A stretch of DNA of 19,763 bases from Ruminococcaceae bacterium UBA5413 (GTDB taxonomy: Bacteria; Bacillota; Clostridia; Oscillospirales; Acutalibacteraceae), in contig DHNP01000035.1 in the NCBI GenBank assembly GCA_002409585.1, forward strand, positions 504 through 20,266, read 5' to 3'. Under the pieces are notes generated by a model, which was not told the DNA's origin, made no database searches, and saw only the letters and a program-made list of their open reading frames with translations. This document shows, one piece after another, positions 6,913 through 15,094 of the stretch. The translations under genes and the position numbers were made by a program. The number at the start of each line of letters is the position of its first letter. The stretch's first letter is position 1.

Positions 6913-7644
6913 TTAAAACATCGCCGTCGCCGCAAAGCTGTTTCCGTTTTTATTGACGCCGTACATTGAAACCCTGCCGTTTTTTTCTTCAGAATATATT
7001 TTAAGCTTGTCTCCCGGTTCCGTTTCATTTATATATGTTATGCAGACCTCTTTAAGCGACTCCTCTTTCACGCCGCCGGGTAAAAAATCCACGAATATAT
7101 CGCCGTAAACCGAATTGTTTACATGGCCGTTCGCGTCGAGGTCTGAGTAGTAGACCTGCCTTTCGCCGGCAAACGGCAGCTCGCGGTTAACTCCTATACG
7201 TGATATGCGCTCCTCTTTTTCAACCGGATAGTCTTTAAAAACCCCATATTTATACAAGTTCTGCGGCAGCTGGACCTTATGTGTTTCAGCATCCGCCAAA
7301 ACGGTAGTCTGCATCACATCAATAATTAAATTCCGGTCAGCGTCGTAAAATTTAAAGTCACGGTAAAACTGCGCCCCCCCGCGCCCGCGCGGGTGTGTTT
7401 TTACGGTTACCGGCTCCCCGTGCTCAGGCAGGCGCAGGAGTTTAACTCGTGTTGATATTATAAAAAACACGAATCCTTCCGCGCGGTAAGCCTCGTAGCC
7501 TATGTGAAGCACGTTAAGATGCTGCTCGCTCGTTTCCTGCACGAGCCGCAGGGCGGAGCCGAACTTAAGCAGGTTCTTCGGCCCCACGTCATATACCGGA
7601 ATACGCAGGCTGCGTGAATACTCATCCAATTTATTGTCCGTCAT
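6913..7644 (-). CDS. Acyl-ACP thioesterase
   Basis: Releases fatty acids from acyl carrier protein in the cytoplasm. The 243 residues show a double hot-dog layout. The first domain (about 8-125) contains GPKNLLKFGSALRLVQETSEQH and a 'FVFFIISTRVKLLRLPEHGE' strand region. The second begins near 155 with the active-site signature YSDLDANGHVNNSVYGD, whose Asp, Asn and His match the catalytic set of plant FatA/FatB and bacterial relatives. Length fits bacterial members. Its ATG overlaps the serS stop by four bases (ATGA), so it is translationally coupled to serS. No terminator follows before the restriction genes. Chain-length preference cannot be read from the sequence. Confidence 0.9.
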   Translation of the reverse strand: MTDNKLDEYSRSLRIPVYDVGPKNLLKFGSALRLVQETSEQHLNVLHIGYEAYRAEGFVFFIISTRVKLLRLPEHGEPVTVKTHPRGRGGAQFYRDFKFYDADRNLIIDVMQTTVLADAETHKVQLPQNLYKYGVFKDYPVEKEERISRIGVNRELPFAGERQVYYSDLDANGHVNNSVYGDIFVDFLPGGVKEESLKEVCITYINETEPGDKLKIYSEEKNGRVSMYGVNKNGNSFAATAMF

Positions 7645-8921
7645 GGTTTTATAATGTCAACTCCCATATATTTCTGCAGTACTTCAGGTACCGTCACGCT
7701 GCCGTCAGCGTTTTGGTACTGCTCAACTATCGCAGGCATTACACGGCTTGTAGCAAGGCCCGAAGCGTTAAGCGTATGGACAAAATGCGTCTTTTTATCT
7801 TTACCGCGGTAGCGCATGCCCCCGCGCCTCGCTTGGTAGTCGCGTGCGTTTGAGGCGGAGCTGACTTCCTTGTAAATGCCCATGCTCGGTATCCACACCT
7901 CAATGTCATATGTGCGTGCCATAGAGAACGAGCAGTCCGCCGCCGCAAGCTTGCTGAGCCTGTAGTGCAGGCCAAGCTCCTGCACGAGCCTTTCGGCTTT
8001 CCCTACAAGCTCCTCAAACGCCGCGTCTGATTCCTCAGGCTTTGCGTACTGCACCATCTCCACTTTGTTGAACTGGTGCCCGCGGATCATGCCGCGTTCC
8101 TCCGAGCGGTAGCTGCCGGCTTCGCGCCTGTAGCACGGAGTATATGCGATAAATTTCTTTGGCAGTTCGCTTTCGTCAAGTATTTCCCCACGGTAAAGGT
8201 TCACGAGCGCCGTTTCGGCCGTGGGCAGTATAAATTTTTTATCACTGCCCGTAGGATTTTGTATCCAGTAAACCTCGTCGCCGAACTTAGGGAACTGGCC
8301 GGCTACATAGCCGCACTCATAGTTAAGCATATGCGGCACAAGCAGGAACTCATAGCCGTCTTTTATATGCTCGTCTATAAAGAAATTGATAAGCGCCCAC
8401 TCCATCCTCGCGCCCATGCCGGTATATATCCATGACCCGGCTCCGCCGAGCTTAGCGCCGCGCTTATAGTCTATCATGTGAAGGCTTTCGCACAGCTCTA
8501 CGTGGTCCTTCGGCTTAAAGTCAAACTGCGGTTTTTCCTTATAATATTTGATTGGTTTGTTGTTTTCTTTTCCGCCGGCGCATACGTCCTCGTCCGGCAT
8601 GTTGGGCAGGCATGAGAGCAGTTCGTTTTGTTTTGCCTCTATGTCGCTCAGTTTAGCGCCGTAGTCTTTTATTTCAGCCGACAGCGACTTCATCTCAGCC
8701 ATAACCGCTGAAACGTCGCCGCCCTCCTTTTTTACCTGCGGTATCTGCCTGCTTACGGTGTTCTGTTTTGCGCGCATAGACTCGACTTTGCCTGTTATAT
8801 CGCGGCGTTTAACATCTATATCTAAAATATCGTCAATCATTTTATCGGCATCGAAATTTTTCTTTTTTGCGCCGTCCTTAATTTTCTGTGGATTTTCACG
8901 TATAAGTTTTATGTCTATCAT
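7641..8921 (-). CDS. serS: Seryl-tRNA synthetase
   Basis: Class II aminoacyl-tRNA synthetase charging tRNA-Ser (and tRNA-Sec where present). The 426 residues are full length. The N-terminal helical arm that contacts the tRNA long variable loop spans about 28-105. The catalytic domain carries the motif 2 region YRREAGS ... RGMIRGHQFNKVEM and the motif 3 region NASGLATSRVMPAIVEQYQ, and ends TVPEVLQKYMG as usual. The ATG at 8921 follows GGAGG at an unusually long 12 bases. Only 55 bases separate it from parB, too little for a T-box leader, so serS appears to be expressed from the parA promoter or from within parB. Confidence 0.97.
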   Translation of the reverse strand: MIDIKLIRENPQKIKDGAKKKNFDADKMIDDILDIDVKRRDITGKVESMRAKQNTVSRQIPQVKKEGGDVSAVMAEMKSLSAEIKDYGAKLSDIEAKQNELLSCLPNMPDEDVCAGGKENNKPIKYYKEKPQFDFKPKDHVELCESLHMIDYKRGAKLGGAGSWIYTGMGARMEWALINFFIDEHIKDGYEFLLVPHMLNYECGYVAGQFPKFGDEVYWIQNPTGSDKKFILPTAETALVNLYRGEILDESELPKKFIAYTPCYRREAGSYRSEERGMIRGHQFNKVEMVQYAKPEESDAAFEELVGKAERLVQELGLHYRLSKLAAADCSFSMARTYDIEVWIPSMGIYKEVSSASNARDYQARRGGMRYRGKDKKTHFVHTLNASGLATSRVMPAIVEQYQNADGSVTVPEVLQKYMGVDIIKP

Positions 8922-8976
8922 ACTTCTGAAAGCCCTCCATATAAATTCTTCTGTTTTTAAATATTTAACGGATTAA

Positions 8977-9840
8977 TTAATTGCCAGAGCTAATGCCGCT
9001 TTCGCCAAGCATTTTTACAAGCTGCGCAAGGTCGTCCTCGCCGTAAAACTCTATCTGCAGCATACCGCGCTTTTTACCGCCGCCCACCCGTACTTTACGT
9101 CCGAAGTGGTTTTTAAGGGATATCTCCACCTCCCGGTAGTAATGCGGGCGTTTGTCGGCGCGCGGCTGCTTCGGCTTTTCGTTCGCTTTTTTCGCCATAG
9201 TTTCTATCTCGCGTACGGAAGCGCCCTCCGCCGCAGCTTTTGCCGCTCTTTCCATCAGCGCGTCGCTTGGAAAAGCGAGTATCGCGCGCGCGTGGCCGGC
9301 CGATATTTTTCCTTTGCTGAGCATGTCCTGTATGGCCTGCGGCAAGTTTAAAAGCCTTAGCGCGTTAGCTACGGCCGGCCGCGACTTGCCAACCGTCTTG
9401 GAAACGTCGTCCTGGGTCATGCCGTATTTGTCCATCAGGGACTTGTAGCCGCACGCTTCTTCAAGGGGATTAAGGTCTTCCCTCTGCAGGTTTTCGATAA
9501 GGGCTAACTCCATTACCTCACTGTCGGTCATTTCACGTACTACGGCCGGTACTTCAGTCACTCCCGCCATGCGCGCGGCACGCCACCGGCGTTCACCCGC
9601 CACTATACGGTAACCGCCGCCGGGTATGGGCCGCACTAAAAGCGGCTGCAGTACACCGTGCTGCGCTATGGAATCGGCAAGCTCCGCCATCGATTTTTCA
9701 TCAAAATCTTTTCGAGGCTGTCCGCGGTTCGGTTCTATCTCCGAAACCTTAAGTGTAACCGCGGTGCTGGCGCTGTCGGTATCGTTTTCCGCAAAAATCG
9801 CATCAAGGCCCTTACCTAAACCGCCTTTCCTCTTTGCCAC
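8977..9840 (-). CDS. parB: Chromosome partitioning protein ParB (Spo0J)
   Basis: Binds parS, loads onto DNA as a CTP-dependent clamp and recruits SMC near the origin. With the start used here it has 287 residues. The usual opening KGGLGKGLDAIF is followed by the N-terminal CTP-binding domain with QHGVLQPLLVR, the GERRWRAAR box and ENLQREDLNPLEEA. The helix-turn-helix region TQDDVSKTVGKSRPAVANALRLL contacts parS, and a C-terminal dimerisation region follows. Three in-frame starts exist: GTG 9858, ATG 9846 and GTG 9840. I choose 9840 because AAGGA sits six bases before it and touches the ATG at 9846, and because family members begin at this point. It lies 63 bases after parA in the same operon. 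Confidence 0.95.
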   Translation of the reverse strand: MAKRKGGLGKGLDAIFAENDTDSASTAVTLKVSEIEPNRGQPRKDFDEKSMAELADSIAQHGVLQPLLVRPIPGGGYRIVAGERRWRAARMAGVTEVPAVVREMTDSEVMELALIENLQREDLNPLEEACGYKSLMDKYGMTQDDVSKTVGKSRPAVANALRLLNLPQAIQDMLSKGKISAGHARAILAFPSDALMERAAKAAAEGASVREIETMAKKANEKPKQPRADKRPHYYREVEISLKNHFGRKVRVGGGKKRGMLQIEFYGEDDLAQLVKMLGESGISSGN

Positions 9841-9903
9841 CGTCATTCCTTCTTTCACTTTATAACTGCATATTAAAACATATAATAATACGAATTACAT
9901 CCG

Positions 9904-10671
9904 TCAGGCATCCATACCGCCGAGCAGTTCCCGCGCAAGGGCGTCGTAAGCCGCGGCGCCTTTTGAGGCTTTGTCAAAGTACTGTATGGGGCTGCCGAAG
10001 CTCGGCGCTTCCGAAAGGCGCACCGTGCGCGGGATAACCGTGCTGAAAACTTTTTTAGGGAAATACTTTTTCACTTCATTTACAACCTGCTGCGTAAGGT
10101 TAAGCCTTCCGTCATACATGGTAAGCAGTACGCCCTCCATACTCAGGCCGCCGTTGTACTGCCTTTTGACGCGGCGCACGGTGTTCATAAGCTGTGACAG
10201 CCCCTCAAGGGCGTAGTATTCGCACTGGATAGGCACGAGCAGCGAGTCAGCAGCGGTGAGGGCGTTGGTGGTTATAAGCCCGAGTGAAGGCGGGCAGTCA
10301 ATCAATATAACGTCGTACGCATCCCTCAGCGGGGCAAGGGCCGCTTTTAGGCGAGCTTCCCTGTGTGGAAGCTCGACAAGCTCAATCTCTGCTCCGGCAA
10401 GGTCCATACTCGACGGCAGAAGCGAAAGCCCCTTGAATTTCGTGTTTACAACGGCATCCCGCGCGCTTGTATCACCTATAAGCACCTCGTACATGGTATT
10501 TTTAACTTTTCTGCGGTCTATGCCGACGCCGCTTGAGGAGTTGCCCTGCGGGTCTATATCCGTGAGCAGGACTTTTTTATTCAGTTCACCAAATGCCGCA
10601 GAAAGGTTTACAGCCGTTGTGGTCTTGCCTACGCCGCCTTTTTGGTTAGCTATCGCTATAATCTTTCCCAA
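9904..10671 (-). CDS. parA: Chromosome partitioning ATPase ParA (Soj)
   Basis: Walker-type ATPase that binds DNA non-specifically and works with ParB in origin segregation and, in Bacillus, in control of DnaA. The 255 residues carry the deviant Walker A KGGVGKTT (10-17), the switch region DIDPQGNSSSG (about 39-49), and Walker B VILIDCPPSLG near 120. Length matches Soj-type chromosomal ParA without the N-terminal DNA-binding domain found in some plasmid ParAs. The start is TTG at 10671 with AGGAGG seven bases upstream. An extended -10 promoter (10747-10755) and a parS site (10788-10803) lie upstream. Confidence 0.97.
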   Translation of the reverse strand: MGKIIAIANQKGGVGKTTTAVNLSAAFGELNKKVLLTDIDPQGNSSSGVGIDRRKVKNTMYEVLIGDTSARDAVVNTKFKGLSLLPSSMDLAGAEIELVELPHREARLKAALAPLRDAYDVILIDCPPSLGLITTNALTAADSLLVPIQCEYYALEGLSQLMNTVRRVKRQYNGGLSMEGVLLTMYDGRLNLTQQVVNEVKKYFPKKVFSTVIPRTVRLSEAPSFGSPIQYFDKASKGAAAYDALARELLGGMDA

Positions 10672-10746
10672 TGCCGTTCCTCCTAATTACAGTCTCCGCC
10701 GTAGTACCTGCGCATAAAGCTGCGGCCCGCCTTCAAATTATGTTTT

Positions 10747-10755
10747 ATTATAACA
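10747..10755 (-). promoter_or_regulatory. Extended -10 promoter of parA-parB
   Basis: The minus strand reads TGT-TATAAT, an extended -10 with consensus hexamer (10747-10752). The -35 at 17 bases is weak (TTTTAA), as is common with extended -10 promoters. The start would be near 10740, giving a leader of about 70 bases. The parS site lies about 35 bases further upstream, so ParB bound there could affect this promoter. Confidence 0.62.
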
Positions 10756-10787
10756 CTTTTATTGTGAGATTAAAAGATTCTTTCAAA

Positions 10788-10803
10788 TGTTTCACATGAA
10801 ACA
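10788..10803. promoter_or_regulatory. parS: parS centromere site
   Basis: TGTTTCACATGAAACA matches the bacterial parS consensus TGTTNCACGTGAAACA at all but one specified position (A in place of G in the centre). The dyad is TGTTTCA/TGAAACA. It lies 117 bases upstream of the parA start codon, in the gap before the ara terminator. The fit to consensus together with adjacent parA and parB makes this a confident ParB loading site. Confidence 0.88.
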
Positions 10804-10869
10804 TCCCCGTTTTTTACATCCGCCAGGGCTTTTTACTTGCCGCAGAAAAAGCAAATCCATCGGACGCAT

Positions 10870-10916
10870 AAAAATGCCGCCCCCGCCTGCTGTATAAAGT
10901 CCAGGCGAACGGGCGG
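10870..10916 (-). terminator. Terminator of the ara operon
   Basis: An interrupted GC-rich stem: CCGCCC (10877-10882) pairs with GGGCGG (10911-10916), and inside it GCCTG (10885-10889) pairs with CAGGC (10902-10906). On the minus strand the stem is followed closely by five T residues (10870-10874). It lies about 100 bases after the araD stop and ahead of the parA promoter. Confidence 0.78.
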
Positions 10917-11015
10917 TATTTTAAAAATAATGGTTTCTGCATGCTCCGGAGCTTTTAAGTAAAGCCTTCGGAGCCGCTCCTATGAAAATCGGAAAGCCGG
11001 CTACTTTCCTCACTC

Positions 11016-11705
11016 CTACTGACCGTAATAGGCATTTTTACCGTGCTTGCGCAAAAAATGTTTTTTAAGCAGCGTATCCTGCATTGGCTGCGAAGGTGTC
11101 TTTGATACCGCCTCGGTGTGCCATGCCATCATGGCCACTTCCTCGAGAACCGCCGCGTGGTATACGGCCTCGCCACAGTTTTTTCCCCATGTAAACGGGC
11201 CGTGCGACCTCACAAGCACAGCAGGCACGTCGTCCGGTTTTATCCCGTTAAATGTTTCTACTATTACTTTACCTGTTTCTTTTTCGTATTCGCCTTTTAT
11301 TTCCCCATCTGTCATGGCGCGCGTACACGGCACGTCGCCGTAAAAGTAATCGGCGCCTGTAGTTCCGTAAGCCGGTATGCTCCTGCCGGCCTGCGCCCAT
11401 ATGGTCGCCCAGCGAGAATGTGTATGGACTATGCCGCCTATGTTTTTAAAGCTGTTATAAAGCTCGCAGTGTGTCGGAGTATCGGAGGAAGGGTTCAGCC
11501 TGCCCTCCACTTTGTTGCCGTTTAAGTCAACAACTACCATATCATCGGGCGTAAGGGCATCATAAGGCACGCCGGACGGCTTTATAACGAACAGGCCCTT
11601 TTCACGGTCTATGCCCGAAACATTGCCCCAAGTAAAGACAACGAGCCCAAGCTCCGGCAAGCGTTTGTTAGCTTCACATACGCTTTTTTTCAAATCTTCC
11701 AGCAT
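11016..11705 (-). CDS. araD: L-ribulose-5-phosphate 4-epimerase
   Basis: Converts L-ribulose 5-phosphate to D-xylulose 5-phosphate, the last dedicated step of L-arabinose use. The 229 residues are typical of class II aldolase/epimerases. Visible are FTWGNVSG (24-31) and KPSGVPYD (42-49) for phosphate binding, zinc ligands His94 and His96 in VHTHSRWA and His168 in VRSHGPF, and the acidic residue Asp119 in GADYFYGD expected in catalysis. A tyrosine pair near the C-terminus (AYYGQ) fits the catalytic tyrosine of AraD. L-fuculose-phosphate aldolase is a relative, but the length and the adjoining araA favour AraD. It is 38 bases after araA and is the last gene of the operon. Confidence 0.95.
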   Translation of the reverse strand: MLEDLKKSVCEANKRLPELGLVVFTWGNVSGIDREKGLFVIKPSGVPYDALTPDDMVVVDLNGNKVEGRLNPSSDTPTHCELYNSFKNIGGIVHTHSRWATIWAQAGRSIPAYGTTGADYFYGDVPCTRAMTDGEIKGEYEKETGKVIVETFNGIKPDDVPAVLVRSHGPFTWGKNCGEAVYHAAVLEEVAMMAWHTEAVSKTPSQPMQDTLLKKHFLRKHGKNAYYGQ

Positions 11706-11743
11706 TGCGCGGTTCTCCCTTCATTGCGGTTTTATGAAATAAA

Positions 11744-13225
11744 TCAGTTTTTAAGTTTCCACACTATGTCGTTCCAATTAAGTTCCCTGCGAAGCTCGTT
11801 TATATCGGTGTCTTTTCCTATATGTATGTACTCTATGCCCATTATCTCCGCGAAGTCGCGCATTTCCGTATCAGTAAGGCCGTAGCTCAGTACGGAGTGA
11901 TGCGCGCCGCCCGCATACATCCATGCTTCGGCGGAAGTCTCAAGGTCGGGCAGAGGCTTCCACAACACGGCGGCAACAGGCAGCTTAGGCATGTCATGCT
12001 CCTGCTTCTGGCAGACAACGTCATTTTCTATCATACGGAACCGGTCGCCCATATCAATTAATGTAACCAGCACCGCTGGCCCCGGTTTTGCTTTAAAAGT
12101 AAGGCGTGCCGGGTCTTCCCTGTTGCCTATGCCAAGCGGGAAAACCTGTATTTTCGGCCTGTCGCAGGCTACGGACGGGCATACTTCAAGCATGTGCGAA
12201 CCCATGTTCATGCCGCATGCACGGTCAAAATTATAAGTATAATCCTCCATAAACGCCGTCCCGCAGTCAAGGTCGGCAGTCATGGACATCATCACTTTGA
12301 GAAGCGCCGCCACCTTCCAGTCGCCTTCGGCTCCGAAACCGTAGCCCTGCCGCATGAGGTCCTGTGCGGCAAGCCCGGGCAGCTGCCTCAGCTGCTGCAG
12401 GTCTTCGAAATTTGTATGGAAAGCGCCGAACTTCTCCTTATCCATAAATTTCTTTATGGCGACTTCTTCACGCGCCTGGTAACGCACGGCTTCTATATTG
12501 CCCGTGTCCATATCGTAATATTTTTTATACTCGGCCATTTGGGCATCTATCTCGGCTTCTGTAACTTCATCCACAAGGCGTACTATGTCCTCAACGCCGT
12601 AATGGTCAACCTGCCAGCCTAACTTTATCTGCGCTTCGACTTTGTCACCCTCGGTTACGGCAACGCTCCTCATGTTGTCGCTTATGCGCAGCACGCGCAG
12701 CCTGCGGCTTTCAAAAGCGCCGACCGCCGCGCGCATCCAGCCGCCGACGCGCCCGCGGAACCTCTCGTCTTTCCACCAGCCGGAAATGACTTTCTCCTTA
12801 AGGCGCATGCGCGCCGCTATGAAGCCGTGTTCACGGTCGCCGTGCGCGGACTGGTTAAGGTTCATAAAGTCCATATCTATGCTGTCCCACGGTATATCGC
12901 GGTTAAACTGGGTATTTATATGCAAATACGGTTTTTGCAAGGCGTTAAGGCCCTTTATCCACATTTTCGAAGGTGAAAACGTATGCATCCATGTAATCAC
13001 GCCGCAGCAGGCCGGGTCATTGTTTGCCTCAACTATGGCGCTGTATATCTCATCTGAATTCCTTACAACCGGATGGTATGTCACGGTGCAGGGGATGGCG
13101 GCGTCTGAGTTGAAGCCGTCAACCATTATCTTTGCGTGTTCATTTACCTTTTTAAGGACATCTTCGCCATACAAATCCTGACTGCCTACAATGAACATGA
13201 ATTTATATTTTTTTAAAGACGCCAT
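11744..13225 (-). CDS. araA: L-arabinose isomerase
   Basis: Interconverts L-arabinose and L-ribulose in the cytoplasm, using a divalent metal. The protein is about 493 residues, the usual length. It opens with KKYKFMFIVGSQDLYGE and has YGFGAEGDWK and FMEDYTYNF carrying the two glutamates, and GSHMLEVCP and GGAHHSVLSYGL carrying the two histidines, that form the metal site in characterised AraA. Two starts are possible. The ATG at 13234 has AAGGAG only one base before it; the ATG at 13225 has the same site about ten bases upstream and begins where homologues do, so I use 13225. A 135-base gap without a clear terminator separates it from the kinase gene. Confidence 0.96.
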   Translation of the reverse strand: MASLKKYKFMFIVGSQDLYGEDVLKKVNEHAKIMVDGFNSDAAIPCTVTYHPVVRNSDEIYSAIVEANNDPACCGVITWMHTFSPSKMWIKGLNALQKPYLHINTQFNRDIPWDSIDMDFMNLNQSAHGDREHGFIAARMRLKEKVISGWWKDERFRGRVGGWMRAAVGAFESRRLRVLRISDNMRSVAVTEGDKVEAQIKLGWQVDHYGVEDIVRLVDEVTEAEIDAQMAEYKKYYDMDTGNIEAVRYQAREEVAIKKFMDKEKFGAFHTNFEDLQQLRQLPGLAAQDLMRQGYGFGAEGDWKVAALLKVMMSMTADLDCGTAFMEDYTYNFDRACGMNMGSHMLEVCPSVACDRPKIQVFPLGIGNREDPARLTFKAKPGPAVLVTLIDMGDRFRMIENDVVCQKQEHDMPKLPVAAVLWKPLPDLETSAEAWMYAGGAHHSVLSYGLTDTEMRDFAEIMGIEYIHIGKDTDINELRRELNWNDIVWKLKN

Positions 13226-13369
13226 GTCAGTCATTCTCCTTTTTATTTTCTTCTTTTATTTATGCCGAATGGGCTTATTGCCGCGGCAGCGCTTTAAAGG
13301 CAAGCCGGCGCAGGAACGGCCGCTTTTACATAAAAAATTTTTGGTTAAACATATGGGCGCGGGCTGCCG

Positions 13370-14962
13370 TCAATTTTCTATTTTTCCGGCGGCTTTTTCC
13401 GCATCAAGCCCCGCCGTATAGCGCTTTAAAAATTTAGCGAAACCTTCGGCGTCCATGCGGTCAGGTTGCGTAACAGTCGTTTTTGCCCCGGCAAATACTT
13501 TCTCCGATAGGAAGCCCGCAAGGCCCCCTTTATTTTTATCCAGCGCGTATGCGGCAAGCAGCGCCATGCCATAAGGCCCGCCGACCGCGGCCGTTTCCAT
13601 AGTTGAAACCGGCACTCCTACAGCCGCTGCCAAAAATTCAGCGCCTGCCCCGGCGTGCCGGAAGAGTCCTCCGTGGCCCGTGAGGCGTTCAACTTTTACG
13701 TCTTCCTTTTTTAATATATCCATGCCTATTTTTAACGCAGCGAGCGCCGAGTACATATTCGCCCTGCAAAAATCCGCAAAAGTAAAATTTCCGGACTGAG
13801 ACCTTACGAGCATCGGCATGCCCCGGTTTACTCCGGTTACAGGCTCGCCGGTAAGGTAATTGTAAACAACGAGGCCGCCGCAGTCGGGGCTGCCCTCAAG
13901 CGCTTTGGCGTAAAACCGCGGATATATCTCGTCAGGGCCGCACTTTAAGCCCATAGACTGCGCAAACCCGCCGAGCATATCAACCCACGCATTCATGTCC
14001 GCGGTACAGTTGTTGCAGTGTACCATCGCGGCAGGCAGGCCGTCCGGCGTAGCCACCATATCTATTTCAGGGTAATAGTTTTTAAGCGGACTGTCCAAAA
14101 CCACCATGGAAAATATTGATGTGCCCGCCGACACGTTCCCCGTATGCGCCGCTACCGAATTTGTCGCAGCCATACCCGTACCGGCGTCACCCTCCGGCGG
14201 GCAGAGCGGTATACCTGGCCTAAGCTTTCCTGAGGGGTCAAGTTTTTTGGCGCCTGCGGGAGTCAAGACGCCGGCATCGCCGCCTGCTGTCAAAACGCGC
14301 GGAAGTATATCCTTTATTTTCCATTTATATTTTGGAGTAATCTTCCGCTGGAAAGCTTCCATCATGCCCTCATCGTAATCATTTGTACTGCTGTCAACAG
14401 GAAACATGCCGGAGGCGTCCCCGACGCCTAAGACTTTCCTGCCGGTAAGCTGCCAGTGCACGTAACCCGCGAGCGTAGTCAGGAAAGAAATATCCTTAAC
14501 GTGCGCTTCGTCGTTTAAGATTGCCTGACACAAATGGGCTATACTCCACCTTTGGGGAATATTGAACTTGAACAGTTCCGAAAGCTCCGCCGATGCTTCG
14601 CCCGTTATGGTGTTCTGCCAAGTGCGGAAGGGCGCCAGCTGCCTGCCGTCTTTATCAAACGGCAGGTAACCGTGCATCATGGCTGAAAAGCCTATGCAGC
14701 CTATGTTTGTAAGTTCAAGCCCGTACCGTTCTTTTACGTCGGCGCACAGCCGCCTGTAGCAGTCCTGTAAGCCGTTCCAGACGTCGTCAAGCGCATATGT
14801 CCAAATGCCGTTTACGCACGAGCTTTTCCAGTCATGGCTTCCGGAAGCAACCGGTTTGTACTCTGAGTTAATCAGTACCGCCTTAATCTTTGTAGAACCC
14901 AGCTCTATGCCGAGAGCCGTTTTCCCAAAACGTATGGCGTCTCTTATACGGCCTTGTTCCAT
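13370..14962 (-). CDS. FGGY-family carbohydrate kinase, probable L-ribulokinase
   Basis: ATP-dependent sugar kinase, 530 residues, with the two actin-like FGGY domains. The first holds the phosphate-binding LGIELGSTKIKAVLIN (about 17-32), GFSAMMHGYLPFD and RTWQNT. The second begins around GDAGTGMAATNSVAAHTGNVSAGTS and has LTGHGGLFRHAGAGAEFLA and AAVGGPYGMALLA. It lacks the usual AraB opening (GIDYGT-S-R) and does not read as a close AraB or XylB. A non-orthologous ribulokinase (AraK) is known in clostridial arabinose regulons, and the position just ahead of araA and araD suggests the same role. The substrate is inferred from context. The ATG at 14962 has only a weak purine-rich site. Confidence 0.82.
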   Translation of the reverse strand: MEQGRIRDAIRFGKTALGIELGSTKIKAVLINSEYKPVASGSHDWKSSCVNGIWTYALDDVWNGLQDCYRRLCADVKERYGLELTNIGCIGFSAMMHGYLPFDKDGRQLAPFRTWQNTITGEASAELSELFKFNIPQRWSIAHLCQAILNDEAHVKDISFLTTLAGYVHWQLTGRKVLGVGDASGMFPVDSSTNDYDEGMMEAFQRKITPKYKWKIKDILPRVLTAGGDAGVLTPAGAKKLDPSGKLRPGIPLCPPEGDAGTGMAATNSVAAHTGNVSAGTSIFSMVVLDSPLKNYYPEIDMVATPDGLPAAMVHCNNCTADMNAWVDMLGGFAQSMGLKCGPDEIYPRFYAKALEGSPDCGGLVVYNYLTGEPVTGVNRGMPMLVRSQSGNFTFADFCRANMYSALAALKIGMDILKKEDVKVERLTGHGGLFRHAGAGAEFLAAAVGVPVSTMETAAVGGPYGMALLAAYALDKNKGGLAGFLSEKVFAGAKTTVTQPDRMDAEGFAKFLKRYTAGLDAEKAAGKIEN

Positions 14963-15094
14963 TTATATCAGCTCTTTCTGAAATATTATGTAAATCACGC
15001 TTTTCTGCGGTCTTTCACGTAAGCAAAAATACTTTGCAAAACTATGAAGAAAGCCGAAAAAGTTCATCATGAGCAAAAGAATTAACCTAATGTC

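Noticed and set aside
8922..8976. T-box leader for serS
   Set aside because: Only 55 bases separate parB and serS, and no T-box or antiterminator sequence is present.
10943..10990. Second terminator between araD and the 10870-10916 hairpin (GCTCCGGAGC palindrome and nearby CGGAGC)
   Set aside because: The stems are short or widely separated and no T-run follows on the minus strand; the 10870-10916 structure fits better.
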